Below are positions 11,287 through 22,057 of a stretch of 64,000 nt of DNA, piece after piece. A program made the position numbers and the translations under genes. Within the stretch, counting starts at the first letter, position 1. Each line of letters begins with the position of its first letter. The DNA comes from Crossaster papposus (lineage: Eukaryota > Echinodermata > Asteroidea > Velatida > Solasteridae). The DNA is taken from contig JBAIAA010001144.1 of assembly GCA_037893245.1 (NCBI GenBank), positions 304,878 to 368,877 of the forward strand. Reading direction: 5' to 3'. The notes under the pieces are model-generated. The model made no database searches and was not told the origin of the DNA. It saw only the letters and a list, made by a program, of their open reading frames with translations.

Positions 11287-12871
11287 ATGGAACAAATCCT
11301 AAATGATGACATTTTGGCTGAGATTTTAGCAGATAGTGATTCCGGATCTGACTTAAATGATGACACTGAAGAGTCTTCGGACGACGAGAGCATGCTCGGC
11401 GAAAACACAGCAGAATTTCAAGAGGTAAGCGCATGATACAGGCTTGAGTAGGTGCCCTCGAGTATAACGGAAATTAGAGTATAACTGTATTTATTTGATG
11501 TACATGTACAGTGCATGTACATCAAATGAATACAGATTACAGTCCTATAGAAATTCACCTCCACCCATAAACATGGTATAGCCTGTCGTGCAATTTTGCG
11601 TCCAAAAAGATGCACCGTAGTAGTCATAACCTCAAACAAAAATAGCTTCGTAATCGTAGGCCGTTTGGCCTGTTATTTAGACCCTGTATTGTTATGTATT
11701 ATATTTGGCAAGAATTTAGAAGATAACCAAATTCCTCGTGAATCCTCGGCTAAACAAGACAAACTTTCCAAAGTCCGGCCCTTGATAGAAGTCATTATCC
11801 CGAAGTTTCTTAACCTGTATAAACCTGCGCAGAATCTGTCTCCAGACGAGAGTATGTTGAAATTTAAGGAACGCTTAATTTTTATTCAGTACATGCCCAA
11901 CAAACCAGTAAAACGTGGGATGAAAGCATTTTCATTAAATTGTAGTAAATCCGGATACACGTGCAATTGGGAACTGTACACAGGTGCTGACAACACAAAA
12001 ACTGTAAAGGATAAGGTACATGTAGATTCCGAGTCATCAGACTGCCATCCACCAAACCTGACAGTTGCCGGAAAAGTGGTTATAGAATTAGTCAAACCAC
12101 TTCAGAATAAGGGACACGTCATATACTGTGATAATTACTATACAAGTCCGTCGCTGGTAGCAAAACTGTCTGAACAAGGCTTTGGATGTTGCGGAACTGT
12201 TCGATATACTGCTAAGGGAATACCCGAGGTCGCAAATCCCAAAAATCATAAAATGAAGAAAGGTAGCAACCCAATCTTTTTGGTGAAAGATGGGCAATTG
12301 TGCATGGTTTGGCAAGACAAAAAATCTGTAACATTTCTAACTAATGTCGGCAGCACTGCAGTGTCAAAAAAGCAAACTCGATGTAAAAAGAGCACTTCTG
12401 GATTTCGTGAAGTTATGAAGCCCGAATGTATTTTATCTTACAATTTAAATATGGGAGGCACAGATTTAGCAGACCAGTGTTTTCAGTACTACAATCATAC
12501 CCACAGAAGCTTGAAATGCTGGAAACGAGTTTTTTACCATCTTCTCAATATATGTATTGTCAATAGCAGAGTAATATTTAACAGCACAGCAGGGAGCCAA
12601 AATGTCAGTAACCTTGATTTTCGTATAGGGATTGTACAAGGCTTGCTATTGGGTTGGGAACGTATTGCAACAAGTCGGTTGAGATACCATATTCCTATTG
12701 ATTTGGCAAGACAACAGCACTTTCCTGGCAAAAACCGCAATGGAAAGAAACGCGACTGCATTGTTTGCAGTAACTGCAAATTAGGCTGGCGAAAACAAAC
12801 TGTGATTATGTAAGCAATGTATGAAGCCTATGTGCATAGTTCCTTGCTTTGAGAATTACCATACGACTTGA
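11287..12871 (+). pseudogene. piggyBac transposase, internally shortened and frameshifted near the end
   Basis: A first exon at 11287-11424 (46 codons) starts MEQILNDDILAEILADSD, the acidic N-terminus usual for piggyBac proteins. It ends at a strong donor (GAG|GTAAGC). An in-phase acceptor at 11711-11712 (GGCAAG|AAT) opens the main frame to 12813. The catalytic aspartates are visible: NLSPDESM (about 11845), YCDNYYTS (about 12130) and GGTDLADQ (about 12463). These make the DDD centre that cuts and pastes at TTAA. About 100-150 residues normally found between the acidic start and the first aspartate are absent. The frame stops at 12811-12813, but the next frame from 12809 continues into a cysteine-rich tail (C-x2-C, then C-x4-C, then YHT, stop at 12869-12871). 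A two-base loss near 12808 would explain this. The intron is inferred. Confidence 0.85.
11490..11535. repeat. perfect short palindrome in the predicted piggyBac intron
   Basis: ATTTGATGTACATGTACA is followed by GTGCATGTACATCAAAT, a stem of about 17 bases with almost no loop. It lies in the stretch where the missing part of the transposase would be expected. Confidence 0.6.
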
Positions 12872-13115
12872 TTGTAAATACATTCATACTACATGTATTT
12901 GCCTCCAGTGTAAATACGTATCTAATTATTTCATTATTGTGCTTTTACACTTACAAAATAAATAGATGCACACAATTTGTTTTCCTTGTACACTTATTTT
13001 TGCAATCAGTTTTACATACAAATATCTCAGCCAGTGTATATGTACAGTATGCATGTAAACACAGTGTGTTGAGGGCGCACTTCAATAAATTGCTCAAAAA
13101 CCATTGGGGCTAGAG

Positions 13116-13429
13116 CACTGACCTCTACACCTGGACGGATCATTGTCCATATTCTGCTGTGCTAACACTTGAAGTCGGCGCGAACTGGAAGTGCAACATG
13201 GCGGACCCGAGACGTCACTGCTGTGAGCCAATGAAATGTCCAGGTGTAGAGGTTAGTGGATTTACTTTGTACGTTTTGTATTTATAAACATTACGTAATA
13301 CGTATCGTACCAACACCTAGACATTTCATTGGCTCACAGAGTGACGTCGTGGGTCCGCCATGTTGCACTTCTCCGCATGCCGACTTCAAAATAGAACAAT
13401 GATGATCTGTCCATGTATAGAGGTCAGTG
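13116..13429. mobile_element. 314-bp MITE with 8-bp target duplication, copy 2
   Basis: Same family and length as 7547-7860, in opposite orientation. The ends CACTGACCTCTA and TAGAGGTCAGTG are flanked by GGCTAGAG at 13108-13115 and 13430-13437. Because it sits inside the piggyBac element, it inserted after that transposon. Confidence 0.88.
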
Positions 13430-13649
13430 GGCTAGAGTCACACTGAGCTCATAATTGCTGTGGTAAACAAGGGTAATCTCTTGCATGAGTGAGTGGGAGT
13501 GAAAGGGTTAATACCGGCCACGTGACGGGCTCTCGACCAATAGGAATGCCTAAACTGTCCCAGGTATTTATGAATCTATATTTATATATTAAAGAAATAG
13601 CGTCAAGTAAAATGTGTTTAAAAAGTGTACAGTTGCCTGTTGCATTTAT

Positions 13650-13676
13650 TTATAATAATAATAATAATAACGAATA
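13650..13676. repeat. ATA trinucleotide microsatellite
   Basis: About seven ATA/AAT units. Similar tails end the LINE and SINE copies in this window, so it may mark an eroded retroposon end. Confidence 0.7.
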
Positions 13677-13964
13677 TTTGTAATGCGGTGGTATCCATCA
13701 AAAAGATGTATAGTCCGCCTCAGTCATGTGAGTGCTCAGAGATATAACTAAAACGTCCCCTCAGTTCAGTCAATCATCCCTATCTGATGAAAACAACTTT
13801 CTACAATCTTCAAGTTTAATTATTTTTCAATCTTTGTTGATCCTGTTGCCCAATTTGGTTGTCTTTTCCCTATACAGTTATCTGGGTGACTAGTTAACGA
13901 AAAGTGGTCCTGAAATCAGCGACATTTTGTCATAAATGCGATGAAAATATGGTGATAGCGCCAG

Positions 13965-14165
13965 GGGCGGATTTCCTTGTTACATGTGGGGGGATGATTT
14001 TTGTCCAAGATGAAACCTGCGAGCGCGGAGCCTTTACGGCGTGTGGTCCGGGGCCCGCTTAATAAGGGCCCCGGGAGATTTTGCATTCTAGATGCTCTGT
14101 AATGCAATTTTAGGCCATTTAGAGGCATAATTGATGAAGGAAAAAGAAATCTAAAACTTCAAAAT
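13965..14165. repeat. dispersed repeat with GGGCCC palindrome, copy 1
   Basis: The blocks TTACGGCGTGTGGTCCGGGG, GCTTAATAAGGGCC and TAGATGCTCTGT recur, in the same order, at 18410-18527 and 18920-19050, where the sequence is split by an inserted element. Family unknown. Confidence 0.6.
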
Positions 14166-14546
14166 TGGAGTGGTAGAATTTGGGTCTTTTGAATTTGGGC
14201 AATACTTTTCTAATTTTCATTACAAGTCAGTGCAGTATCAGTTCAAAAAACATGCAACACAGTAGTCAGCAGTATATGTCTTTCAAAATGCATTAACTAC
14301 ACCAGTGCAAAAAAAAGGAAGTTGAGTTTCCGGTAAAAACGCCCCCCAAAAAGATAGGTCGGTTGGGATTTTTTTTTCAATGCGGTATCTCCCGTGCATC
14401 AATGCAAGTACATTTTGTATTTTCATACATCTTCGTAAAAATAGTATTTAATTCCCTCAAAATAAATATACATGTACAAGTGATTGTATATCTACTACTT
14501 TGGGATATGACAAATATTAAACGTTTAAAACTTCTGTTACCAAGGC

Positions 14547-14949
14547 TGCATTCTACTTACGCGAACTGTTTGCGCAAACGTTCGCCTACGTTTTTAGTTT
14601 GCGTTAGTTGAAGTGGAACGATATTTTAAAACTACGTTTTCAAAATGGCGGCGCTATGTGACAGTGACATCGTTTGGTTGGCTGCTTTTTGTCCAACTCA
14701 TTATTTTTCTTAAAAATATCCCTATAACTGCTCAAAACAATCCACCATTTATAACGAAAAGTATGAAACGTAAAAAGGAAAAGTATGAAACGTAAAAAGA
14801 AAAACTGTGAAAAGAACACTGCCGTCTGCTAACCTCTTCGCCATCTTTAAAATACGTCACTGGCCAACGGCGAACAGCTCGGAATGTCGTTCGCCGTTTT
14901 CGCGCTAACGTTGGCCAACGTTGTCAACGTTCGCGTGAGTGGAACACAA
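14547..14949. mobile_element. possible MITE with weak terminal inverted repeats
   Basis: Left TGCATTCTACTTACGCGAAC and inverted right TGTGTTCCACTCACGCGAAC match at about 17 of 20 positions. More CGTTCGCC/CGTTGGCC strings lie inward. No target duplication was found. Confidence 0.38.
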
Positions 14950-17900
14950 CTCATCTTTCCTCGATACCCTAACCGAGGCCTGGACGTCCAACGTGGTCTG
15001 TCTGGTCTCCGCGCGCTCATTTCACAGTGAGTAAACATGCGGGAGGCCAATCACTGACCGATCATTACAAAAAGTTTGTACACGCCGCGCCGCGAGTCTC
15101 CAAGTGGGCATTTATTCGACTTTACTAAGTCACTTCTTGATTATAATCTCAATGCAGGGAAAGTCAACTTACGACACTTGCACTTGCTGGGCTGCGTGGT
15201 GCGCTGGCTTGTCAAGGGCTATTTGCATGTTACGGACTCTACGCAAATTAGGACGCCTACCCGTAAAAAGTGGGGGGGGGGATGATTACATTGGTCATCC
15301 CCCCAGATCAAAAAGTGGGGGGATATATCCCCCCATCCCCCCCCCCCCCCCCCCGGGATCTCCGCCCATGGATAGCGCCCTCTGTTGGTAGCCCGGCATC
15401 AGGAGAAGTAAGCACAGCGGATAAATGAGTATGTGATTGTAACGTGCTGTGCTGACTTCTCCGCTCAATTTGCCCGGAGAAGCTAGCACGCCGGAGAAGT
15501 GAGACCGCCACACCGGACGCGATTTTTTTTCTCCAACTACGAGAAAGGCTTAATGTGCATGTCACGCTCCCATTGGTGGATTTCTCTAGCTGGGGATTTT
15601 TTTCACGACATGGAAACTTTGCCATTTTGTACACATACGTAGCTGTATGTATGTGTACGTGTAAGCATGCATGCATGGGAATCCTCGGTCGAAAACGACT
15701 GCCTATGGGTGTTGTTGTTGTTGGATAAACGTATACGGTATATAACGGTATGGCTTAACATTTTAAGTTAAGAATATGAGAACAAAAATTGATATCAAAA
15801 TAATTTTATTTATGCACTCGTAGCTATTCATCATCCACCTATAACCGTCAGTCTCGATTGCTTCTTAAGTTGCACCTATTATGTTGTATTTATACCATCA
15901 GTGGCACACTATATGTTTTCAGAGGTCTTGAGATGGAATTCACGTTTTATTTAGTGGCCGCGTGGCGCATTCGGCACTGTGAAAAATGTGGAAAAACTTT
16001 CTCGATAACCCGAGTCTTACCCGTTCCTTGGTCCTCACTTTCCTGGGAAAACTACCAAGAAATTATTGTAAGAACCAACAAACAAAGTAACGAAAGTATA
16101 AGGAAACCAACAATGAGTTAGTGGGTGTGTGATTAGGCTACTAGTAATAGCAGGAGTGTGGTTTGCCCCAACAAGGGAAATATTTTCTCACAGTGGCCCT
16201 ACTGTCAAGAAGATCGAATATTTGGACATACAAATGTGTCTAAAAAAGAAAGGACGATTTTGTAAGCACTAACATGTAGTTAGAAACTTTCTGAAAATAT
16301 TTTTTTTTTTTTAACTAATTAGCATGACTCGTTTCTTCTGCCTTTCTCATATTTGGGGGTATCATTGTTTAAAACTTGATCATTTCTCAAGCTGACCTTG
16401 CTTCTGTTATTAACGTACACATTTACACTAATGTTTAGGTCCCCGTTTAATGTGTTATTTAATTACATATTTTAAAATTACTTTTTATTGCTTGCATGTA
16501 TTGTTGTACACATGTATTTCTATTGTATTCTTAGCTTTTGCATGATATTGTCTTTTGAATTGTATAATACAGCCGGCATGACATTTAAAGCAGAAACACT
16601 AGACACTAGAAAACAAGTCACGTGATTAAAAAGGTCTACAATAAATTGTCACTTTCTGTATTCTGTGAGGACTGCATGAGAGAAATTAACATGGACTTGC
16701 ATAATCTTCAAACATTGCTTTGGATTGATTTAACTTATACCACAAATCAGACTTTTGCTCAGTAATTTAACGAAAGTTAACGAAACACGTGTCATGATAA
16801 TTAATATGTACATGTACATAATGTACACGCATACATGTATTGTACTGTACATGTACTTGTACAAGTACATACACGTATACCCATACATTGTCTCTCTAGC
16901 TCTAGCTATACCCAGCACGATATGTGGCAGAGGGGTACCCCCCTCTTATCCCTATACCTTATACACACTCAACACTATTGTTACCTAACCCATCCCCCTT
17001 GAAACCTAAAAAGAATTCCGGGAACAAAATTGTCAACACAAAAGAGGGGGGGGGGGGGGGGGGGGTTCTCTGCCACATGTCGCGCTTCATATGGCTCTAG
17101 CTGTGTCCTTGAGCACTCGAGTGCTGACGTGCGCTAAGCTAAGGTGCTGCTGAGTGATAGTGCAGATTTGATATTACAATGACCATTTTGTTTACGACAA
17201 ATCAGCCAATAGGGGCGTACTATGCAAATATTGGCCTTTCCCTTAGTGGGAAAAAAATCGCCAGCCGCGAGCGGGGAGAATAATGTGACCGGCCCGGTTT
17301 ATAAAGGGCGGTTGATGGTTGCGGGGATATAGAATGAAGGGAGCCTACAATTGCCTTTACCGCAACAAACCCATGGGTTCGTAAACGCCCTATGCTCTAT
17401 AGCACATGGTTGGCCGGGTGTTTATAATGGGAGCAATAAGCCGTGACAGCGTATTAGTCCAGATAAAATAAGTTTTGACCTCGCACAAATTGCAATAGAA
17501 TATTTTTCACCACAGTGCACTTCTATAAGGGCCCTAGAACAACATACTAAAAAACTCAAAAAATCCAAGTGGTGGAAATAATAATTATGACTAACTTGTA
17601 TAAATCGTTAATCCCTGCCGTGTAATATATTTATTCTAATATTTTGGTATATTATTCTTATTTATTTTTTTGAAAGTTTATTTTGGGGATTCTACTTACA
17701 TATCCTTACTTCAATAACATTTTCTAAAGCATTAGTGACTGAATAATTATGTGAACATAGTAATTATCCAAAATGACAACTTCGTGAACCCATAAACGTG
17801 CGCACATTACACTGTCTCCAGATATCATCAAGACAGTAGTCAGTATTGATGAGCTTCAAATTCACCAAGTTGCTTACTGGCACATTTATCATATTAAAAC

Positions 17901-18227
17901 CTTATAACAATGTGATATTTTAGCCCAGCAAACAAAAACTGGGTGGAAATGGTTTGTCCATAAATTGGGCGAAAAAGTAGTTAAAGGGTTGCCTAACAAG
18001 GGAGACGTGAACAAGTTCAAGAAAATCCCAAAGGAGAATGTTTAGACACGAAAAGAGTGGGTCCGATTTGTAAACCATGCACGTACATGTACACAAGGTT
18101 GGATTTTTAGGTTGTCCAAGTGGTCGCTTCTCGGCAGTGGTTCATGTTTTTCCAACACTTTTGCAATGACTTGTATTCACTGAGATAACTAATAAAGTGG
18201 CATCATGATACAATGTATATTCATCTA
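14950..18227. other. no gene recognised; poly(G/C) tracts and ACATGTAC palindromes
   Basis: A 10-base G run at 15272-15281, an 18-base C run at 15337-15354 and a 20-base G run at 17046-17065. Overlapping ACATGTAC-type palindromes crowd 16806-16872. GATATGTGGCAGAG near 16918 and CTCTGCCACATGTC near 17070 are short inverted matches around the last G run. TAGTGGGAAAAAAATCGC near 17246-17263 resembles the right end of the 9-bp-duplication elements at 18528 and 42567, but its left end was not found. Confidence 0.45.
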
Positions 18228-18527
18228 AATTATGTATTACCAGTTTGTGTGTAAAAACCGATCCTGGTTGCCTTTCTGTTCAGCGAGATTTTCCCCACCA
18301 CGCGCCCCGTCGTCAACGGGGGCCTCGGGTTCGAAGCGGTTGCGCACCGCGAACGATCGGTGCCAGGCTCCTTTACTAGTTAGTGATACATCGGCGTCGC
18401 GATCGGACTATGGACCCAGGCCCGCTGGAACACATTTTGTCCAGGGGGTGCGGCGGATCCGGACTTTATTTGATAAAATATTGTGCGAGTGCGAAGCGCG
18501 AAGCCATTACGGCGTGGGGTCCGGGGC

Positions 18528-18919
18528 GCGAATTTTTTTTTCCCAAACAGGTTTGCACAATTTCATGAATTATTCAGTAGTTTGGATGAGAAGTTATGTT
18601 TATTCATCGGAATAAAACATGACGTCACAGCATTGTTGTTATTAGTTAACTAGTTACAATAAATCACTTTAAAGAACAGCTGTTGTCGAGCTGCTATACG
18701 TAGTGTAGTGGATAGTGGGATTGGCTATGGATCAAAGATCCCGGGTTCGAATCCTGCTGTAGTAGGTCACCTCGTTTTTCCTAGTCAAATTGATATCTTT
18801 AGAGTATTTTTAATTTAAGGGGAAAAGGAGACCTAGAACCTAAGTGTTGTACAGCGATCAACGCAACTACTGAATAATTCATGAAATTGTGCAAACCTGT
18901 TTGGGAAAAAAAAATTCGC
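18528..18919. mobile_element. TIR element with 9-bp target duplication carrying a tRNA-like module, copy 1
   Basis: The ends are inverted repeats beginning GCGAATTTTTTTTTCCCAA, extending about 55 bases inward. The flanks GTCCGGGGC at 18519-18527 and 18920-18928 are an exact 9-bp duplication, the size made by Mutator-like transposases. The element splits an older dispersed repeat. Its centre holds RNA polymerase III boxes (see 18692-18766). A relative with the same layout is at 42567-42984. It has no coding capacity, so it would need a transposase in trans. Confidence 0.75.
18692..18766 (+). ncRNA. tRNA-like module (A and B box) inside the TIR element
   Basis: The A box TAGTGTAGTGG at 18701-18711 and the B box GGTTCGAATCC at 18744-18754 fit internal polymerase III promoters, with tRNA-like spacing. 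CTGCTATA at the 5' side can pair imperfectly with TGTAGTAG at the 3' side, as an acceptor stem would. Mismatches and its location in a transposon argue against a working tRNA gene; a tRNA-derived SINE head is more likely. Confidence 0.6.
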
Positions 18920-18929
18920 GTCCGGGGCC

Positions 18930-20430
18930 CGCTTAAGGGCCCTGGGAGCTTTGAGTTTATAGATGCTCTGTGGTGCAATCTGAGCGTTTAATTGACACTT
19001 TTACTGCATTTGTGAAGTGTAAAAGATATTTCAAAATTTCGTTTTTTGGGACACTTTTGAACAATTTTGTAATCATTTTTTATGCTGAAACTTCTTAAAA
19101 AGATGACGGATTCCAAAATATCGCTGAATACCTATCATCCACGACTCAACCCAACTGTTAAGTAATGAGTATTTTATGTATTTTATGGTGCCCTTTATGG
19201 TGTGTACAAACAAAAAAGTGTTATTCCCATCAAACGGGCTGCATTTTGATGTATTTCAGTTCAAAACATTCATAAGACCCCAGAGCTATTTTGTCATAAA
19301 TTATGTAAGGTCTCAATAAAGCACTCTTCAGCTGAAATGTACTCTGTAGTGATCTCACAATTTTGTTGAGTTTAACTGTACCCTGGATTGGGTGAGACCC
19401 TGAGATTCTCCCCCCCCCCCCAAAAAATAAAAATAAAAAAAAAACCAAACAAACTATACGCAAAAATATATACGTTCGGTCTTTGGCGAATTTTTAAATA
19501 GGCCTACTGGAGACTCTTAAAGTTAGTTTTATTTGATAGTCATTTGATGCAAGAGTTTATAACTGTAGAGTATGGGAACAATATTTGAAATCACACGTTG
19601 TGAGTGACGTACCGCCCCGATTTCTTTTTCGTAAATTCGCTGCTCCCGTTATGTTTTTTACAAGCCGTCCTAAAACTAAAAGGACAGTCACAGTGCGAGT
19701 CGGAAATCTGGCTAAAAATTGTTTTCTTAAAAAAAACAATTTCTGAACGATATTTGCACACCAAGAAGCTTACATTTTACTTTTCAAAACGCACCTCGTT
19801 AGAAAAATGCTTTTGGAGACCAATTCAAACAAAAGAGGTAGGTTTTTATCTTAAGCTATCCGGAACTAGGAAATATCTGGCACTAGGAAAACGACTGTAC
19901 AAGTTGACTCGAGAGACATGGAATAATTAATTAACGCCCCACCTCTCCCTAAATCCACCACTGGAAGAAAATGCCAAAACAGTTCATAAACGTGGTGAAA
20001 CTGCAAGGAGAAATTTAACTCGTTCAAGTTCTGGTATCTCTAAAACGCCGATAGTCTGACTCCATCCAACGTTATCTAGCTCGTGCAGCAGATGCACGAC
20101 GTGTGTGTACATGTATGTGCACAAGGCGCTGTTCCCGGGTACCCGGCTCGTGCAGTACACGCATGGCCAACACACAAGAGTGCATAATCGCTGGTATCAT
20201 GGTACATTAAAGTACACGTATTATGGCCATGGCCGTGCGTGGGTTAGCCAGGGTGTATGAATTGTACATGTACAATGTACATGTACTGTACGTGGACGAC
20301 GGGCCACAGTCGCGATGCATGGGGGTGGATTTGAATGGCGCTTTCGAGAACGTATTCACAGGGGTGGAACATTTTAAAGTTTTATATTGTTTGTAGGCCT
20401 ATTATATAATTATAGTTGTCAATTTTTTAG
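18930..20430. other. unassigned; tail of a dispersed repeat then nothing recognised
   Basis: The first 120 bases continue the dispersed repeat also seen at 13965-14165. A 12-base C run sits at 19410-19421. The open frame at 19604-19930 has no recognisable family features. Confidence 0.45.
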
Positions 20431-20599
20431 GATCTTTATTTTTGATCACGTAAGTAAGTACTTATGATAAGATGTGCGTATACTCTCAAAAGTAGGGGGT
20501 GCTTTAGTACATTGCAGCACCCCCACCACAAAATCCTAGGGGGGCGGCAGCACCCCCTGCACCCCCCGTTCCCGCGTGCCTGTATGGACCTGGAGGGGA

Positions 20600-20711
20600 A
20601 CAAACCTCCAGGTCTCCTTGCCGAGTCCAGTGCATTGCCTTGGGAATCTTCGTCATTGAATTCTTCCGAATACTCGCTCAAATCTTCCCAGGAATTGTAT
20701 GATTCTGCCAT
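20600..20711 (-). CDS. possible short acidic first exon
   Basis: From the ATG at 20711 the minus strand reads MAESYNSWEDLSEYSEEFND, then more acidic residues. A possible donor (GGAG|GTTTGT) lies near 20605. Past it the frame enters low-complexity C/G-rich sequence. Acidic starts occur in piggyBac transposases and in many host proteins; no downstream exon was found. Treat as a weak candidate. Confidence 0.2.
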
Positions 20712-20739
20712 AAGTATATTCCGACGCTAACGTCAATAA

Positions 20740-21411
20740 TGTGTTGTAACCAGGCGGACGATCGTGCGTGGGGCCGGCCGGTAGCAGCAGCAACACGCAT
20801 GCGATTCGTTTTGTGGTTTGCACGTGGTGGGTACACGATACGCTGGTGACATGGGCAAATACGCACGTTGACCCCGCTTAGATTTGTACTTGTAAGTTGT
20901 AGAGTATAACAAAGCTCGTGTTCGACTTTCATTCAAAGTGAAAGGAAGGCTTTTGTACCTACAAATCCTCGATGAGAATTATAAATTCGTGAGTACCAAG
21001 ACAAAGTTGTTTTCTTACTGTTCCCTGGCTTGTATTCTTGAGTGAATTGGCCTCCCCGTGCACATCAAAGAATGGAAAGTTGTGTGCAGCTAGGGCCGGG
21101 CAACGTACAACATGCGTGTGTTGTGCGTGCATGTGCATTTGGGTTTCTCCTCAATTTTTTTGTTTTCCCCTCAATGACGCGGGTAAACAAAAGCGTGACC
21201 TTTACGTTTTTAAGAATTCGGGTCTTGGCATGAACCGAAAAAACGTTCTTTTAGACTATTTTTAGGCGGGCTATAAATCCCATTGATATTGCATTCGGTT
21301 GGGATACTTCCATATTTATTTCAAAATGTAAAATCAGAGAAAACTTGTTTTACTTAGAGGTGCTCTTTAACGTAGATATGATTATTGTAAGCAACAACAT
21401 TCTTAATTTGT
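20740..21411. other. unassigned
   Basis: No gene or element recognised; only short overlapping open frames. Confidence 0.45.
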
Positions 21412-21415
21412 TTAA

Positions 21416-21890
21416 AGGATCACAGAAATAGAAAATAAAAAGTACTTATATGATATAAAACATAGGTTACAGTATTAATACACCCAATACAAAAAATTGT
21501 GTGTGATTTTAGGGTTATTTGAGCCATTACAAATTTCAAATTTCTCTTCGATCGCCCCGCCCAGAAAAATTCCTCCTTTGACAGAATGCCTGGATGTCGA
21601 AGTCGTGACGTCACGTAAAGAATAGCTTTCTTCGCGATTGATTGCAATCGCGTGGTTACGTATGTACGCACGCGATCGCGATCAATCGCGAAGAAAGCTA
21701 TTCTTTACGTGACGTCACGACTTCGACAGGAGGAATTTTTCTGGGCGGGGCGATCGAAGAGAAATTTGAAATTTGTAATGGCTCAAATAACCCTAAAATC
21801 ACACACAATTTTTTTTATTGGGTGTATTGATACTGTAACCTATGTTTTATATCATATAAGTACTTTTTATTTTTCTATTTCTGTAATCCT
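21416..21890. mobile_element. 475-bp near-perfect palindromic MITE with TTAA duplication
   Basis: The two halves are almost perfect inverted copies meeting near 21655, with a short spacer. The ends read AGGATCACAGAAATAG and CTATTTCTGTAATCCT, flanked by TTAA at 21412-21415 and 21891-21894. TTAA targets suggest piggyBac- or Kolobok-type mobilisation. Each arm contains GTGACGTCACG, a CRE-like palindrome. The matching open frames on both strands arise only because the arms mirror each other. Confidence 0.85.
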
Positions 21891-21894
21891 TTAA

Positions 21895-22053
21895 GTCTCT
21901 CACCTTAGGCAACCCGTCACCTAGTAGACCAATAATATGGACAAACTATGTTTTTCTTGGAAACAAGATCCTGTAAGTACTTTGGAGAAAGACCATAAGC
22001 TTTGAAGGTCAACAAAAGGATTTTAAAATTAATCCTGTACGAAACAGGCAGCC
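21895..22053 (-). pseudogene. LINE RT C-terminal fragment, piece downstream of the LTR element
   Basis: On the minus strand, directly after the LTR element, the frame reads HWLPVSYRINFK, then LLLTFKAYGLSPKYLQDLVS, the usual C-terminal segment of L2/CR1-like RTs. Removing the LTR element joins it in frame to the piece at 25808-26770. Confidence 0.72.
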
Positions 22054-22057
22054 AATG

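Larger units (their letters stand above)
10939..13507 (+). mobile_element. piggyBac transposon with both ends and TTAA target duplication
   Basis: The left end CCCTTTCAATCCCAC follows TTAA at 10935-10938. The right end, read inward, is CCCTTTCACTCCCAC and is followed by TTAA at 13508-13511. TTAA duplication is diagnostic for piggyBac. The 2569-bp element carries a transposase pseudogene (11287-12871). A 314-bp MITE (13116-13429) has inserted into its 3' part. Confidence 0.87.

Noticed and set aside
18232-18615. 127-residue open frame
   Set aside because: Spans the boundary of a TIR element and a dispersed repeat, so it is unlikely to be a host gene.
18692-18766. Functional tRNA gene
   Set aside because: A and B boxes are good but the stems carry mismatches and the sequence is part of a repeated TIR element.
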